From: Pseudomonas sp. MF4836
GTDB lineage: Bacteria > Pseudomonadota > Gammaproteobacteria > Pseudomonadales > Pseudomonadaceae
Direction of reading: 5' to 3'
Length of the DNA stretch: 64,000 nucleotides
Assembly (NCBI RefSeq): GCF_002018875.1
Contig: NZ_MVOL01000002.1
Coordinates: 124,001 to 188,000, forward strand
Part shown: piece by piece, positions 1 to 9,629 of the stretch
Layout: each line of letters opens with the position of its first letter
How positions within the stretch are numbered: position 1 is the stretch's first letter
Program-made: the position numbers and the translations under genes
Notes under the pieces: generated by a model
What the model was told of the DNA's origin: nothing
What the model saw: the letters and a program-made list of their open reading frames with translations, nothing else
Databases searched by the model: none

Positions 1-580
1 GCAGCAGCAACACCTCGGGCGAGGAGCGCAGGCTGCCGACTTGATCGAACAGGCTGTCAAAGGTCGCGGTGTGCTGCGCGATCACGTCCCAAGTGCGCCC
101 TTCGCGGGTGCGGATCATCGGCCCGGCGCGACCCACCAGCAGGCTGGACGGGCGATACAGCGGCCCGGCCCAGATGCATTCCTTCTTGATTTCCGGATCG
201 AGGGCGAAGGCCGACAGGTTCAGCGGTGGCGGCGGCTCGGGCAGGCCGAGGGAGATGGCGTAGCTGAAATCCTCCGCGGCGAACCCCAGGCGCAGGCGCG
301 TGACTTTCTTGCGCGGCCCGCCGCCTTCAATCACCACTTCGCCGCTGCGCATGCGCCGGCTGATGCTTTCCGGCCCGGCCCAGAAGGTCGATTGCAAGCC
401 ACCTTCGCGAGCCAGGGCATTGACCACGCCGCCCTGGGCGGTCTCGGCCAGCAGGCGCAAGGCCCGGTACAGATTGGACTTGCCGCTGCCGTTGGGGCCG
501 GTGATCAGGTTCAGCCGCTCCAGCGGAATCACCAGTTTGTTGATCGAGCGGTAATTGGCCACCGCCAGGGTCTTGAGCAT
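1..580 (-). CDS. AAA family ATPase, RecF/SMC-like (3' part cut by window edge)
   Basis: The reading frame starts at an ATG at 578-580 and stays open to base 1, so only about 193 N-terminal residues are present. The start reads MLKTLAVANYRSI, followed by LNLITGPNGSGKSN, a Walker A loop of the kind seen in predicted ATPases of the RecF/OLD/AAA_21 group, where an N-terminal strand precedes a GPNGSGKS loop. The remaining visible part is the expected lobe between Walker A and the ABC-type signature, which lies outside the window. Substrate and role are unknown; relatives act in DNA repair or defence, but nothing here supports a specific job. It is divergent from the efflux operon that begins at 825. 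Confidence 0.8.
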   Translation of the reverse strand, partial: MLKTLAVANYRSINKLVIPLERLNLITGPNGSGKSNLYRALRLLAETAQGGVVNALAREGGLQSTFWAGPESISRRMRSGEVVIEGGGPRKKVTRLRLGFAAEDFSYAISLGLPEPPPPLNLSAFALDPEIKKECIWAGPLYRPSSLLVGRAGPMIRTREGRTWDVIAQHTATFDSLFDQVGSLRSSPEVLLL

Positions 581-635
581 GCCGGGTCTCCTTTTGCGTG
601 GTGGGGAGTGTGCCTGATTTGGCGGGAAGGGAGGG

Positions 636-665
636 TTGTGGCGAGGAGGCTTGCTCCCGCTCGCT
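636..665. repeat. REP-like hairpin sequence
   Basis: The stretch resembles the GGCGAGGGAGC/GCTCCCTCGCC hairpins found at 9490, 9600, 34886 and 44725 in this window. Here the arms are imperfect (GGCGAGGAGGC against GCTCCCGC). It lies in the divergent intergenic region between the ATPase and the efflux operon. Confidence 0.5.
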
Positions 666-824
666 CGCGCAGCGGACGCAAAACCTGAGGTCGCGGTTTG
701 CTCAAAGGCCGGTATGGGCATGTTCCCTCACCCCGGTGAACACGGTGCGTGCAGCGATGGAACCCTGTTCTAAGCTCACAGTCGTAACGTCACTGGCACG
801 ACAGCATCACGCAAAGGAGCCTGC

Positions 825-1919
825 ATGGCTGGTCTCGAATCGAAGTGGGTAGTGGCGTTGAGCTTGCTGGCTCTACTCTGCGGCTGTGGTGCGGAAAAGC
901 CCGTGGAAAAGGAGCGCCCGCGCGTGCGGGTGATGGAAGTGCGCAGCAGCGACTTCGCCCCCTCCGTGACCCTTACCGGCGATATCCAGGCCCGGGTGCA
1001 GACCGAATTGTCGTTTCGCGTGGGTGGCAAGATCATCCAGCGTGCAGTGGATGTCGGCGACCGGGTTTCAGCCCAGCAAGTACTGGCCCGACTCGACCCC
1101 AAGGACCTGCAGACCAACGTCGACTCTGCCGCGGCCTCGGTATCGGCCGAGCAGGCGCGGGTCAAGCAGGCCGCCGCCGCTTTTGTGCGCCAGCAAAAAC
1201 TCCTGCCCAAGGGCTACACCAGCCAAAGTGAATACGACTCGGCCCAGGCCGCCCTGCGCAGCAGCCAGAGCGCCCTGACCGCAGCCCAGGCGCAGTTGGC
1301 CAATGCCCGCGAGCAACTGAGCTATACCGCGCTGGTGGCCGAGGCCCCCGGCATCATTACCGCGCGCCAGGCCGAAGTCGGCCAGGTGGTGCAGGCCACG
1401 GTGCCGATTTTCAGCCTGGCGCGGGACGGCGAGCGCGACGCGGTGTTCAACGTTTATGAATCGTTGCTGATGGCCCCGCCGGATAACGCGCTGATCGTCA
1501 TCAGCCTGCTGGACAACCCCCAGGTCAAGACCACCGGCACCATCCGCGAGGTGACCCCGGTGGTTTCGGCCGACAGCGGCACGGTGCAGGTCAAGGTGGC
1601 GCTCAAGGAGTTGCCGGCGGGCATGGACCTGGGCTCGGTGGTGAGTGCCACCGCCAGCGCGCCGGGCACCGCCAGCGTCGAGCTGCCCTGGTCGGCGCTG
1701 ACCAAGAACTTAAGCGAGCCCGCCGTGTGGCTGGTGGGCGAGGACGGCAAGACCGAGCTGCACACGGTCAAGGTCGCGCGCTACCTGACCGGCAAAGTGA
1801 TCATCGGCGAAGGCCTCAAGGGCGGTGAAAAAGTAGTGGTGGCCGGCGGGCAGTTGCTGCATCCGCAGATGTTCGTCGAGATCGCCGCCGAGGATAAAGC
1901 CCAGGGAGCCCAGCCATGA
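825..1919 (+). CDS. triA: RND efflux periplasmic adaptor, TriA-like
   Basis: This is a 364-residue membrane-fusion (HlyD/AcrA-type) protein. A short N-terminal hydrophobic segment ends at a cysteine (LLALLCGCG), compatible with a lipoprotein signal. It is followed by a lipoyl-like hairpin domain around residues 45-80 and 160-200, an alanine/glutamine-rich coiled-coil hairpin at about 85-160, and a C-terminal beta-barrel region. An AAAGGAG ribosome site precedes the ATG. The next gene overlaps it by ATGA, encodes a second adaptor and is followed by one RND pump. P. aeruginosa TriABC is known to need two different adaptors with one pump, so TriA is the best family assignment. The exact substrate in this strain is inferred. 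Confidence 0.8.
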   Translation: MAGLESKWVVALSLLALLCGCGAEKPVEKERPRVRVMEVRSSDFAPSVTLTGDIQARVQTELSFRVGGKIIQRAVDVGDRVSAQQVLARLDPKDLQTNVDSAAASVSAEQARVKQAAAAFVRQQKLLPKGYTSQSEYDSAQAALRSSQSALTAAQAQLANAREQLSYTALVAEAPGIITARQAEVGQVVQATVPIFSLARDGERDAVFNVYESLLMAPPDNALIVISLLDNPQVKTTGTIREVTPVVSADSGTVQVKVALKELPAGMDLGSVVSATASAPGTASVELPWSALTKNLSEPAVWLVGEDGKTELHTVKVARYLTGKVIIGEGLKGGEKVVVAGGQLLHPQMFVEIAAEDKAQGAQP

Positions 1920-2998
1920 TGCGCCTGTCGTTGCCGTTCGCCGCGCTGTTGTGCAGCGTGGCGCTGTTGCCGGGTTGCTCCAGGGAAGAGCCGGCGCCCG
2001 AGCCGGTGCGCCCGGTGCTGTCGATTGAAATCAAACCCGAGTCCGAGGAAAGCCTGGGGCGTTTTGCCGGGAGCATCCAGGCCCGCTACGAGACCCACCT
2101 GGGGTTTCGTGTGCCGGGGCGGATCGCCAATCGCAACGTGGATGTCGGCGCCGAGGTCGAGCAGGGCGCGCTGCTCGCGACCCTGGACCCCACCGATCAG
2201 CAGAACCAGTTGCGCGCGGCCCAGGGTGACCTGGCGCGGATCGAGGCCCAGTGGATCAATGCCCAGGCCAATGCCCGGCGCCAGCAGGAGCTGTTCGATC
2301 GCGGGGTAGGCGCCCAGGCCCAGCTGGACATCGCCCTGACCGATCTGCAAACCACCGGCGCCTCCCTGGCCCAGGCCAAGGCCTCGGTGAGCCAGGCCCG
2401 GGACCAGCTCACCTACAGCGAGTTGCGCACCGATCACGGCGGCGTGGTCACCGCCTGGAACGCCGAGGCTGGCCAGGTGGTCACCGCCGGCCAGCAAGTG
2501 GTGACCCTGGCCCGCCCGGACATCAAGGAAGCGGTGATCGACCTGCCGGCCAGCCTGGTGGATCAACTGCCGGCGGATGTGGTGTTCAAGGTCGCGGCGC
2601 AGCTGGACCCGAGCATCAACACCACGGCCATCGTCCGCGAGATCGAACCCCAGGCGCAGAGCGCGACCCGCACCCGCCGCGCACGCCTGACCCTGACCGA
2701 GACCCCCGATGGCTTCCGCCTGGGCACGGCGATCAGCGTCAGCCTCAGTTCGGCCATCGAACCGCGCACCGAGCTGCCGCTGTCGGCGGTGCAGGAGGTC
2801 GACGGCAAGACCCGGATCTGGGTCATTGATACCCAGAACCAGACCGTGGCCCCACGGGAGGTCACGGTGCTGCGTCGCGACGCGAACTCGGCCCTGATCG
2901 GCAAGGGCGTCAAGGCCGGTGAGCGGGTGGTCAGCGCCGGCGTCAACAGCCTCAAACCGGGGCAGAAAGTCAAAATCGACGAGGACGCCCCGCGATGA
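1916..2998 (+). CDS. triB: RND efflux periplasmic adaptor, TriB-like
   Basis: This is the second adaptor of the operon, 360 residues, starting in a 4-base overlap with the first. MMRLSLPFAALLCSVALLPGCS is a clear lipoprotein signal with an LPGC lipobox, so the mature protein should be anchored through the cysteine near residue 22. A lipoyl half-motif (YETHLGFRVPGRI), a long Gln/Ala-rich coiled-coil hairpin and a closing lipoyl half (EAGQVVTAGQQV) follow in the usual order. The protein is similar in layout but not identical to the upstream adaptor, consistent with the TriA/TriB heterodimer known from P. aeruginosa. It overlaps the pump gene by 4 bases, implying coupled translation. Confidence 0.8.
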   Translation: MMRLSLPFAALLCSVALLPGCSREEPAPEPVRPVLSIEIKPESEESLGRFAGSIQARYETHLGFRVPGRIANRNVDVGAEVEQGALLATLDPTDQQNQLRAAQGDLARIEAQWINAQANARRQQELFDRGVGAQAQLDIALTDLQTTGASLAQAKASVSQARDQLTYSELRTDHGGVVTAWNAEAGQVVTAGQQVVTLARPDIKEAVIDLPASLVDQLPADVVFKVAAQLDPSINTTAIVREIEPQAQSATRTRRARLTLTETPDGFRLGTAISVSLSSAIEPRTELPLSAVQEVDGKTRIWVIDTQNQTVAPREVTVLRRDANSALIGKGVKAGERVVSAGVNSLKPGQKVKIDEDAPR

Positions 2999-5900
2999 AA
3001 GGGAGCTTCAATTTATCCGAGTGGGCCATCAAGCATCAGTCGTTTGTCTGGTACCTGATGTTCGTCGCGCTGCTGATGGGCGTCTTCTCCTACCTCAACC
3101 TGGGCCGCGAGGAAGACCCTTCCTTCACCATCAAGACCATGGTGATTTCCACCCGCTGGCCGGGGGCGACCCAGGAAGAAACCCTGAAGCAGGTCACCGA
3201 CCGCATCGAGAAAAAACTCGAAGAACTCGATTCCCTCGACTACGTGAAAAGCTACACCCGCCCCGGCGAGTCCACGGTGTTCGTCTACTTGCGCGACACC
3301 ACCAGTGCCAAGGACATCCCCGAGATCTGGTACCAGGTGCGCAAGAAGATCAACGACATTCGCGGCGACTTCCCCCAGGGCATTCAGGGCCCCGGGTTCA
3401 ACGACGAGTTCGGCGATGTGTTCGGTTCGATCTACGCCTTTACTGCCGACGGCCTCAGCCTGCGGCAACTGCGCGACTATGTGGAGCAGGTGCGCGCCGA
3501 GATCCGCCAGGTGCCGAATCTGGGCAAGGTGGAGATGGTCGGCGAGCAGGATGAAGTCATCTACCTGAACTTCTCGACCCGCAAGCTGGCGGCCCTGGGC
3601 ATCGATCAGCGCCAGGTCCTGCAAAGCCTGCAATCACAGAATGCGGTGACCCCGGCCGGGGTGATCGAGGCCGGGCCGGAGCGGATTTCCGTGCGTACCT
3701 CGGGGCAGTTCGCTTCCGAGAAGGACCTGGCCACGGTCAACCTGCGGCTCAATGACCGCTTCTATCGCCTGGCGGATATTGCCGACATCAGCCGCGGCTA
3801 CGTCGACCCGTCGACGCCGATGTTCCGCTTTAACGGCCAGCCGGCCATCGGCCTGGCGATTGCGATGAAGAAGGGCGGCAACATCCAGGACTTCGGCAAG
3901 GCGCTGCACGCGCGCATGAGCGAGCTGACCGCCGACCTGCCGGTGGGGGTCGGGGTGCACAAGGTCTCGGACCAGGCCGAAGTGGTGGAAGAGGCGGTGG
4001 GCGGCTTTACCAGCGCGCTGTTCGAGGCGGTGGTGATCGTGCTGGTGGTGAGTTTCATCAGCCTTGGCGTGCGCGCCGGGTTGGTGGTGGCCTGCTCGAT
4101 TCCGCTGGTACTGGCCATGGTCTTCGTGTTCATGGAGTACAGCGGCATCACCATGCAGCGCATCTCCCTCGGCGCCCTGATCATCGCCCTGGGGCTGCTG
4201 GTGGACGACGCCATGATCACGGTGGAGATGATGGTCACGCGCCTGGAAATGGGCGAGACCAAAGAGCAGGCGGCGACCTTCGCCTACACCTCGACCGCGT
4301 TTCCCATGCTCACCGGGACCCTGGTCACGGTGGCCGGTTTTGTGCCCATCGGCCTCAACGCCAGCTCTGCCGGCGAATACACCTTCACCCTGTTTGCGGT
4401 GATCGCGGTGGCGATGCTGGTGTCCTGGGTGGTGGCGGTGCTGTTCGCGCCGGTGATCGGCATTCACATTCTCAGCAGCAAGGTCAAACCCCACTCCAAT
4501 GAACCGGGGCGGGTTGGCCGGGCCTTCAACGGCGGCCTGCTGTGGGCCATGCGCAACCGCTGGTGGGCCATCGGCATCACCGTGCTGCTGTTCGCGCTGT
4601 CGGTGTTTTGCATGCGTTTCGTGCAGAACCAGTTCTTCCCGTCTTCCGACCGCCCGGAAATCCTGGTCGACCTCAACCTGCCGCAGAACGCCTCGATCAA
4701 CGAGACGCGCCTGGCCGTGGATCGCCTGGAGGCGACCCTCAAGGACGACCCGGATATCGAGCGCTGGAGCACCTACATCGGCGAAGGCGCGATCCGCTTC
4801 TACCTGCCCCTGGACCAGCAACTGCAAAACCCCTATTACGCGCAGCTGGTGATCGTCAGCAAAGGCCTGGAACAGCGCACGGCCCTGACCCAGCGCCTGC
4901 AGAAGCGTCTGCGTGAAGACTTCGTCGGCATCGGCAGCTACGTGCAGGCCCTGGAAATGGGCCCGCCGGTGGGGCGGCCGATCCAGTACCGGGTCAGCGG
5001 CAAGGACATCGATCAGGTGCGCAAGCACGCCATCGAACTGGCCACCGAGCTGGATAAGAACAGCCATATCGGCGAGATCATCTACGACTGGAACGAGCCG
5101 GGCAAAGTGCTGCGCATCGACATCGCCCAGGACAAGGCGCGGCAGCTGGGGCTGTCTTCCGAAGACGTGGCGCGCTTGATGAACAGCATCGTCAGCGGCT
5201 CCACCGTGACCCAGGTGCATGACGATATTTACCTGATCAATGTGGTCGGGCGTGCCGACGATAACGAACGCGGTTCGCCGGAGACCCTGCAGAACCTGCA
5301 GATCGTCACCCCCAACGGCACCTCGATTCCGCTGCTGGCCTTCGCCACCGTGCGTTACGAGCTGGAGCAGCCGCTGGTCTGGCGTCGCGACCGCAAGCCG
5401 ACCATCACCATCAAGGCCGCGGTGCGCGACGAGATCCAGCCCACCGACCTGGTCAAGCAACTCAAGCCGACCATCGACCGGTTCTCGTCGGCGTTGCCGG
5501 TGGGTTACTCGGTGGCAACCGGCGGTACGGTGGAGGAGAGCGGCAAGGCCCAGGGGCCGATTGCCAAGGTGGTGCCGCTGATGCTGTTCCTGATGGCGAC
5601 CTTCCTTATGATCCAGTTGCACAGCGTGCAGAAGATGTTCCTGGTGGCCAGCGTCGCGCCCCTGGGCCTGATCGGCGTGGTCCTGGCCCTGGTGCCGACG
5701 GGCACGCCCATGGGCTTTGTGGCGATCCTCGGGATCCTTGCGCTGATCGGCATCATCATCCGCAACTCGGTGATCCTGGTGACCCAGATCGATGCCTTCG
5801 AGAAGGACGGTTATTCACCCTGGGATGCGGTGGTGGAAGCCACCCAGCACCGGCGCCGGCCGATCCTGCTGACCGCAGCGGCGGCGAGCCTGGGGATGAT

Positions 5901-6045
5901 CCCCATCGCCCGCGAAGTGTTCTGGGGGCCGATGGCCTACGCCATGATCGGCGGCATTATCGTCGCCACCCTGCTTACCCTGTTGTTCCTGCCGGCGCTC
6001 TATGTGGCCTGGTACAAAATCAAGGAACCGCAGCAGCAGGCGTGA
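2995..6045 (+). CDS. triC: RND efflux pump inner-membrane transporter, TriC-like
   Basis: At 1016 residues this has the normal length for a hydrophobe/amphiphile RND pump. One transmembrane helix lies near residues 18-38, then a first periplasmic loop, a helix bundle from about 335 to 500, a second large loop, and a final bundle from about 855 to 1005. The central helix motif IALGLLVDDAMITVE carries the paired aspartates of the proton relay in RND pumps. The two upstream genes encode its adaptors. No outer-membrane channel gene is adjacent; TriABC in P. aeruginosa uses the unlinked OpmH, so a TolC-like protein elsewhere is expected. Efflux of triclosan or detergents is known for the family and inferred here. 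Confidence 0.85.
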   Translation: MKGSFNLSEWAIKHQSFVWYLMFVALLMGVFSYLNLGREEDPSFTIKTMVISTRWPGATQEETLKQVTDRIEKKLEELDSLDYVKSYTRPGESTVFVYLRDTTSAKDIPEIWYQVRKKINDIRGDFPQGIQGPGFNDEFGDVFGSIYAFTADGLSLRQLRDYVEQVRAEIRQVPNLGKVEMVGEQDEVIYLNFSTRKLAALGIDQRQVLQSLQSQNAVTPAGVIEAGPERISVRTSGQFASEKDLATVNLRLNDRFYRLADIADISRGYVDPSTPMFRFNGQPAIGLAIAMKKGGNIQDFGKALHARMSELTADLPVGVGVHKVSDQAEVVEEAVGGFTSALFEAVVIVLVVSFISLGVRAGLVVACSIPLVLAMVFVFMEYSGITMQRISLGALIIALGLLVDDAMITVEMMVTRLEMGETKEQAATFAYTSTAFPMLTGTLVTVAGFVPIGLNASSAGEYTFTLFAVIAVAMLVSWVVAVLFAPVIGIHILSSKVKPHSNEPGRVGRAFNGGLLWAMRNRWWAIGITVLLFALSVFCMRFVQNQFFPSSDRPEILVDLNLPQNASINETRLAVDRLEATLKDDPDIERWSTYIGEGAIRFYLPLDQQLQNPYYAQLVIVSKGLEQRTALTQRLQKRLREDFVGIGSYVQALEMGPPVGRPIQYRVSGKDIDQVRKHAIELATELDKNSHIGEIIYDWNEPGKVLRIDIAQDKARQLGLSSEDVARLMNSIVSGSTVTQVHDDIYLINVVGRADDNERGSPETLQNLQIVTPNGTSIPLLAFATVRYELEQPLVWRRDRKPTITIKAAVRDEIQPTDLVKQLKPTIDRFSSALPVGYSVATGGTVEESGKAQGPIAKVVPLMLFLMATFLMIQLHSVQKMFLVASVAPLGLIGVVLALVPTGTPMGFVAILGILALIGIIIRNSVILVTQIDAFEKDGYSPWDAVVEATQHRRRPILLTAAAASLGMIPIAREVFWGPMAYAMIGGIIVATLLTLLFLPALYVAWYKIKEPQQQA

Positions 6046-6058
6046 GCCGCCGGCCGCG

Positions 6059-6685
6059 TCAGGCCTTGCGCCAGACGCTGGCCAGCCATGGCTGCTGCTC
6101 GCGCGGTAATCCGGCGGGGCGGTAGTAGTGTTCCAGTTCGACGAAGCCGGCGGCGGTCAGCAAAGCCTGCCAGGCCGGCAGATCGTGGTACGAGCCGTAG
6201 CGTTCGCCGTTCCAGCCCTCGCGGTTGTCGCCCCGCGGATTGGAACTGAACAGCACGCCACCCGGTTTCAGCGTGGCGTGCAGTTGCTTGAGGATCCGAG
6301 GCAGCTCCTGCAACGGGATGTGAAACAGCACCGCGTTGGCAAAGATTCCGTCGAAGTGGGCGGCGGGCAGCTCGAGCTTGAGAAAGTCCTGTTGCCAGAC
6401 CTCACAGCCACTGTCGTCGCGGGCCATTTGCGCAAAGCGTTCGGAGCCATCGAGGCCGACCGCGACATGGCCCATGCGGGTGAAAGTCTGTAAATCGCGG
6501 CCCGGGCCGCAGCCGAAATCCAGCACGGTAAACGGAGCCGTGCCCTGGATATGCCGCAGCAGCGCATCGATGTTCTGGCTCACATCATGATCGCGCGTAC
6601 CTTCGCGAAAGCCTTCGGCAACCTGGTTGTAATGGCCGAGGGTGGTGGCGGTGATCTGGTCGAGGTCGTCGGGGGCGAGTTTCAT
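6059..6685 (-). CDS. Class I SAM-dependent methyltransferase
   Basis: The protein is about 208 residues if it starts at the ATG at 6683-6685 (MKLAPDDLDQIT); an upstream TTG at 6742 would add 19 residues but is less likely. VLDFGCGPGRDL at residues 55-65 is the glycine-rich SAM-binding motif I, followed by GLDGS (motif II) and FDGIFANAVLFHIP (motif IV). The C-terminal part holds a GGVLFSSNPRG strand, typical of small-molecule methyltransferases of the Methyltransf_11/25 group. The substrate cannot be deduced. It converges on the pump gene and is separated from the metI-like gene by a hairpin repeat. Confidence 0.85.
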   Translation of the reverse strand: MKLAPDDLDQITATTLGHYNQVAEGFREGTRDHDVSQNIDALLRHIQGTAPFTVLDFGCGPGRDLQTFTRMGHVAVGLDGSERFAQMARDDSGCEVWQQDFLKLELPAAHFDGIFANAVLFHIPLQELPRILKQLHATLKPGGVLFSSNPRGDNREGWNGERYGSYHDLPAWQALLTAAGFVELEHYYRPAGLPREQQPWLASVWRKA

Positions 6686-6774
6686 GGCAGCTGCGCGAAG
6701 AAGGGAGAGGGGCCGAATATACCCCAAGTCGCCCAGGGGCAACGTTCAACCAATGACCAACGCGGCGACGAGTT

Positions 6775-6841
6775 GTAGCCGCTGCCGCAGGCTGCGCTGG
6801 CCATCCTTAAGGGCCAGCCTCGCAGGCTCGGCAGCGGCTAC
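6775..6841. repeat. Long hairpin repeat (copy A)
   Basis: The outer arms GTAGCCGCTGCCG (6775-6787) and CGGCAGCGGCTAC (6829-6841) are exact reverse complements. Inside them GGCTGCGCTGGCC (6790-6802) faces GGGCCAGCCTCGCAG. The same modules recur at about 16.7, 18.9, 24.1, 32.0, 51.7 and 61.4 kb. The layout is that of a bacterial interspersed mosaic element made of two inverted REP units. Confidence 0.85.
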
Positions 6842-6853
6842 GTGCGGCTACCG

Positions 6854-7498
6854 TCAGCGTTTGTTGAGGATTCGTGCCAGGCGGTCGCCGCCCAGTTGGA
6901 TGGCGGCAACCAGGATCACCAGCAGCACGATGACGGTGAGCATCACCTGGCTGTCAAAACGCTGGTAGCCGTAGCGGTAGGCGATGTCGCCCAGGCCGCC
7001 GGCACCGATGGCGCCGGCCATGGCCGAGGAGTTGATCATGGTCACCAGGGTAATGGTGAAGCCCCCCACGATCCCCGGCAGTGCCTCGGGCAGCAGCACG
7101 TGCCAGACGATGTGCCAGCGTCGGCAGCCCATGGCCTGCGCTGCTTCGATCAACCCATGGTCGACCTCCCGCAGGCTGACTTCGGCGATCCGCGCGAAGA
7201 ACGGCGTCGCGGCGATGGTCAGCGGCACCACGGCGGCCCAGACGCCATAAGTGGTGCCGACAATCAGCCGGGTAAAGGGGATCAGCGCCACCATCAGGAT
7301 CAGGAACGGGATCGAGCGAAACAGATTCACAAACGCCCCCAGCGCCCGATTCAGGGCCGGAGCTTCATAGATCCCGCCCTTGGAGCTGGTGACCAGGATC
7401 ACCGCCAGCGGAATCCCCGCCAGCAGGGCGATCAGCGAGGACACGCCGACCATCAAAAAGGTGTCGATGACCCCTTGCAGCAAACGGTCAAACCACAT
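6854..7498 (-). CDS. metI: Methionine-type ABC transporter permease
   Basis: The 214-residue protein has about five transmembrane segments and the permease EAA loop ([26 protein letters not shown]) near residues 135-160, which docks onto the ATPase. Length and sequence fit the MetI family (MetNIQ importer). Its start overlaps the end of the ATPase gene by 11 bases, so translation is coupled. The importer sits downstream of a flavin monooxygenase and two SfnB-like genes. That context suggests it may carry methionine or another organosulfur compound rather than being the housekeeping methionine system. Confidence 0.88.
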   Translation of the reverse strand: MWFDRLLQGVIDTFLMVGVSSLIALLAGIPLAVILVTSSKGGIYEAPALNRALGAFVNLFRSIPFLILMVALIPFTRLIVGTTYGVWAAVVPLTIAATPFFARIAEVSLREVDHGLIEAAQAMGCRRWHIVWHVLLPEALPGIVGGFTITLVTMINSSAMAGAIGAGGLGDIAYRYGYQRFDSQVMLTVIVLLVILVAAIQLGGDRLARILNKR

Positions 7499-8612
7499 AA
7501 CCCAGCACCTCCACCTGTTGTGCCCAGTCGCCCGCGCGCTGGCGCAGTTCTTCAGCGCCCAGGGACGAACCGCTCACCGCCAGCAGCAATTGCCCCAGGG
7601 CATGCCCCTGGATCCGTTCCACACCGCCCTGCAACAGCCGCACGCGCCCGCCCAGGGCACTGAACAGCGCCGCCAGGTCCGGCTCGTCGCCGCTGGCGCC
7701 GGTGAACTGCAAGCGCAGTACCACGGCGGCCTGGGCCGACTCCGGTTGCGCCCGCAGGCGCTGCTGCAGCTCCTGCGGCAAGCCATGCTGCAAGGGTGCG
7801 AGCAGGGTTTTGCTGACCTCGTGCTGCGGGTTGCCGAACACTTCCCAGACCGGGCCCTGCTCGACAATGCGCCCGTGTTCAAGCACCACCACCCGGTCAC
7901 AGATATCGCGGATCACTGCCATCTCGTGGGTGATCAGGACGATGGTCAGGCCCAGGCGCTGGTTGATCTCCTTGAGCAGGCCGAGGATCGACTGGGTGGT
8001 CTCCGGGTCCAGGGCCGAGGTGGCCTCGTCGCACAGCAGAATCGCCGGGTCATGCACCAGGGCCCGGGCGATCCCGACCCGCTGCTTCTGCCCGCCCGAC
8101 AACTGCGCCGGGTAAGCCTTGTGTTTGTCCTGCAGGCCCACCAGCTCCAGCAGCTCGCGGACTTTGTTCTGGCGTTGCTCCTTGGGCACGCCGGCCACCT
8201 TCAGCGGCAGCTCGACGTTCTGCCACACGGTCTTGGCCGACATCAGGTTGAAGTGCTGGAAGATCATGCCGATGCGCCGGCGCAGTTCCACCAGGCGGTC
8301 TTCGTCGAATTCGCCGATGTCCACATGGTCGATCAGTACCCGGCCGCTGCTGGGTTGCTCCAGGCGGTTGATGGTGCGGATCAGCGACGACTTGCCGGCG
8401 CCGCTGCGGCCGATGATGCCGAACACCTCGCCGTGCTGGATCGCCAGGTCGATGCCCTGCAGGGCCGGCACCGGGCCTTGCGCGCCCTGGTAGGTCTTGC
8501 CCAGGCCGACGAAGCGCACGTGGGCGCGGTTGAGCTGCGGGTGCAGCTCAGCCTGCTGGGCGCTGTGGGGCTGTTGTTCGGGCAGCTTGCGCTGCAGGCT
8601 GGCGACGCTCAT
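7488..8612 (-). CDS. metN: Methionine-type ABC transporter ATP-binding protein with NIL domain
   Basis: The 374-residue protein carries Walker A ([10 protein letters not shown]), the ABC signature LSGGQKQR and Walker B ([14 protein letters not shown]). The final 75-100 residues form the NIL regulatory domain that in E. coli MetN binds methionine and inhibits transport from the inside. An N-terminal extension of about 25 residues precedes the ABC core, making it longer than E. coli MetN (343 residues). The ATG lies two bases after the stop of the binding-protein gene, with a GGAAGG ribosome site. The genes run metQ, metN, metI in transcription order. Confidence 0.9.
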   Translation of the reverse strand: MSVASLQRKLPEQQPHSAQQAELHPQLNRAHVRFVGLGKTYQGAQGPVPALQGIDLAIQHGEVFGIIGRSGAGKSSLIRTINRLEQPSSGRVLIDHVDIGEFDEDRLVELRRRIGMIFQHFNLMSAKTVWQNVELPLKVAGVPKEQRQNKVRELLELVGLQDKHKAYPAQLSGGQKQRVGIARALVHDPAILLCDEATSALDPETTQSILGLLKEINQRLGLTIVLITHEMAVIRDICDRVVVLEHGRIVEQGPVWEVFGNPQHEVSKTLLAPLQHGLPQELQQRLRAQPESAQAAVVLRLQFTGASGDEPDLAALFSALGGRVRLLQGGVERIQGHALGQLLLAVSGSSLGAEELRQRAGDWAQQVEVLGYVV

Positions 8613-8613
8613 C

Positions 8614-9423
8614 TCAGCCTTCCCAGCCGGCTTGGTAGAGCTTGCCGTGGGCTTTATCCAGGGCGGCGCGCACAGCCGGCGAATGCTGGTAGATATCGAC
8701 GAACTTGATCAGCCGCGGGTCGGTCTTGCTCTTGGGCTGGATCACGAACTGGATCACGTACTCCTTGTGGTCCAGGCCGTCGAACAGCAGGGCGGAGCCG
8801 GCATCGAAGGTCTTGGCCAGGCGGATGTACGCCGGGTAGCCCTGGACCAGATCGGCATCGTCATAGGCGCGTACCAGTTGCACGGCCTCGACCTGGAGGA
8901 TCTTGATCTTTTTCGGGTTGGCGATGATGTCGTCTTCGGTGGCCTTGTAGCCCACGCCCGGCTTGAGGGTGATCAAACCGGCCTTGGCCAGCAGTTGCAG
9001 GCCGCGCCCGCTGTTGATCGGGTCGTTGGCGATGGCGACGCTGGCGCCTTCGGGCAGTTCGTCGAAGCTTTTGTATTTCTTCGAGTACAGGCCGACGTTG
9101 TTGATGATCCCCGGGGCGAAGGGCACCAGGTCAAAACCGGCGGCGGCCTTGGCGTTTTCCAGGAACGGGATGTGCTGGAAGTAGTTCACATCGATGTCGC
9201 CGGCCGCGAGGCTGACGTTGGGCGCGATCCAGTCGGTGAACTCCACCAGCTCGACTTTCAGGCCCTGTTTGCCAGCCTCTTCAACGGCGGCTTCCAGGGG
9301 GATGGCAAAGGCCGCGGTGGTGCCGACCTTGAGGGGTTTGTCGGCGGCAAACACGGCGCCGCTGAAGAGTCCGAGGGCGAGGACCAGTGCTTTGACTGGG
9401 TGGCTCAGGAGTTTGCTTTTCAT
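8614..9423 (-). CDS. metQ: MetQ/NlpA family substrate-binding protein
   Basis: This is a 269-residue periplasmic binding protein with a Sec signal (residues 1-26, ending AVFA). There is no lipobox cysteine, unlike E. coli MetQ, which is a lipoprotein. The mature start [25 protein letters not shown] and the later DINYFQH-like segment ([14 protein letters not shown]) are characteristic of the NLPA lipoprotein family that binds methionine. It is the first gene of metQNI, but it lies directly downstream of the flavin monooxygenase gene after a 206-base gap containing two inverted REP hairpins. It may thus be transcribed from its own promoter or by read-through. Confidence 0.88.
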   Translation of the reverse strand: MKSKLLSHPVKALVLALGLFSGAVFAADKPLKVGTTAAFAIPLEAAVEEAGKQGLKVELVEFTDWIAPNVSLAAGDIDVNYFQHIPFLENAKAAAGFDLVPFAPGIINNVGLYSKKYKSFDELPEGASVAIANDPINSGRGLQLLAKAGLITLKPGVGYKATEDDIIANPKKIKILQVEAVQLVRAYDDADLVQGYPAYIRLAKTFDAGSALLFDGLDHKEYVIQFVIQPKSKTDPRLIKFVDIYQHSPAVRAALDKAHGKLYQAGWEG

Positions 9424-9489
9424 GGTGGTTATGTCCAGTCAATACGAATGAGTTGAGCAATTTTTGTGGACGCAGCGAAGACCGCTGTC

Positions 9490-9513
9490 TGTGGCGAGGG
9501 AGCGTGCTCCCGC
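9490..9513. repeat. REP-like hairpin, left copy of an inverted pair
   Basis: This 24-base unit contains GGCGAGGGAGC and GCTCCCGC. An inverted copy with one mismatch lies at 9600-9623. The pair frames 86 bases between metQ and the monooxygenase gene and could form a long stem or two short hairpins. Confidence 0.75.
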
Positions 9514-9599
9514 AGGCTTGCGAAACAAGCCCAAACCCTGATGACTCGGTATTCCTGGAGAAACTGCGTCGCCCGGATTTGGGGCCGCTACGCGACCCA

Positions 9600-9623
9600 G
9601 CGGGAGCAAGCTCCCTCGCCACA
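9600..9623. repeat. REP-like hairpin, right copy of an inverted pair
   Basis: This is the inverted partner of 9490-9513, differing at a single base. It lies 6 bases beyond the stop codon of the flavin monooxygenase gene (stop at 9630), so it may also act as a transcript 3'-end stabiliser. Confidence 0.75.
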
Positions 9624-9629
9624 AGGGCC

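Noticed and set aside
3634..5622. Open frame of 662 codons on the minus strand inside the RND pump gene
   Set aside because: It is the complementary strand of a conserved gene with strong GC-biased third positions; it has no start context, and its translation is rich in His, Arg and Gly with no domain.
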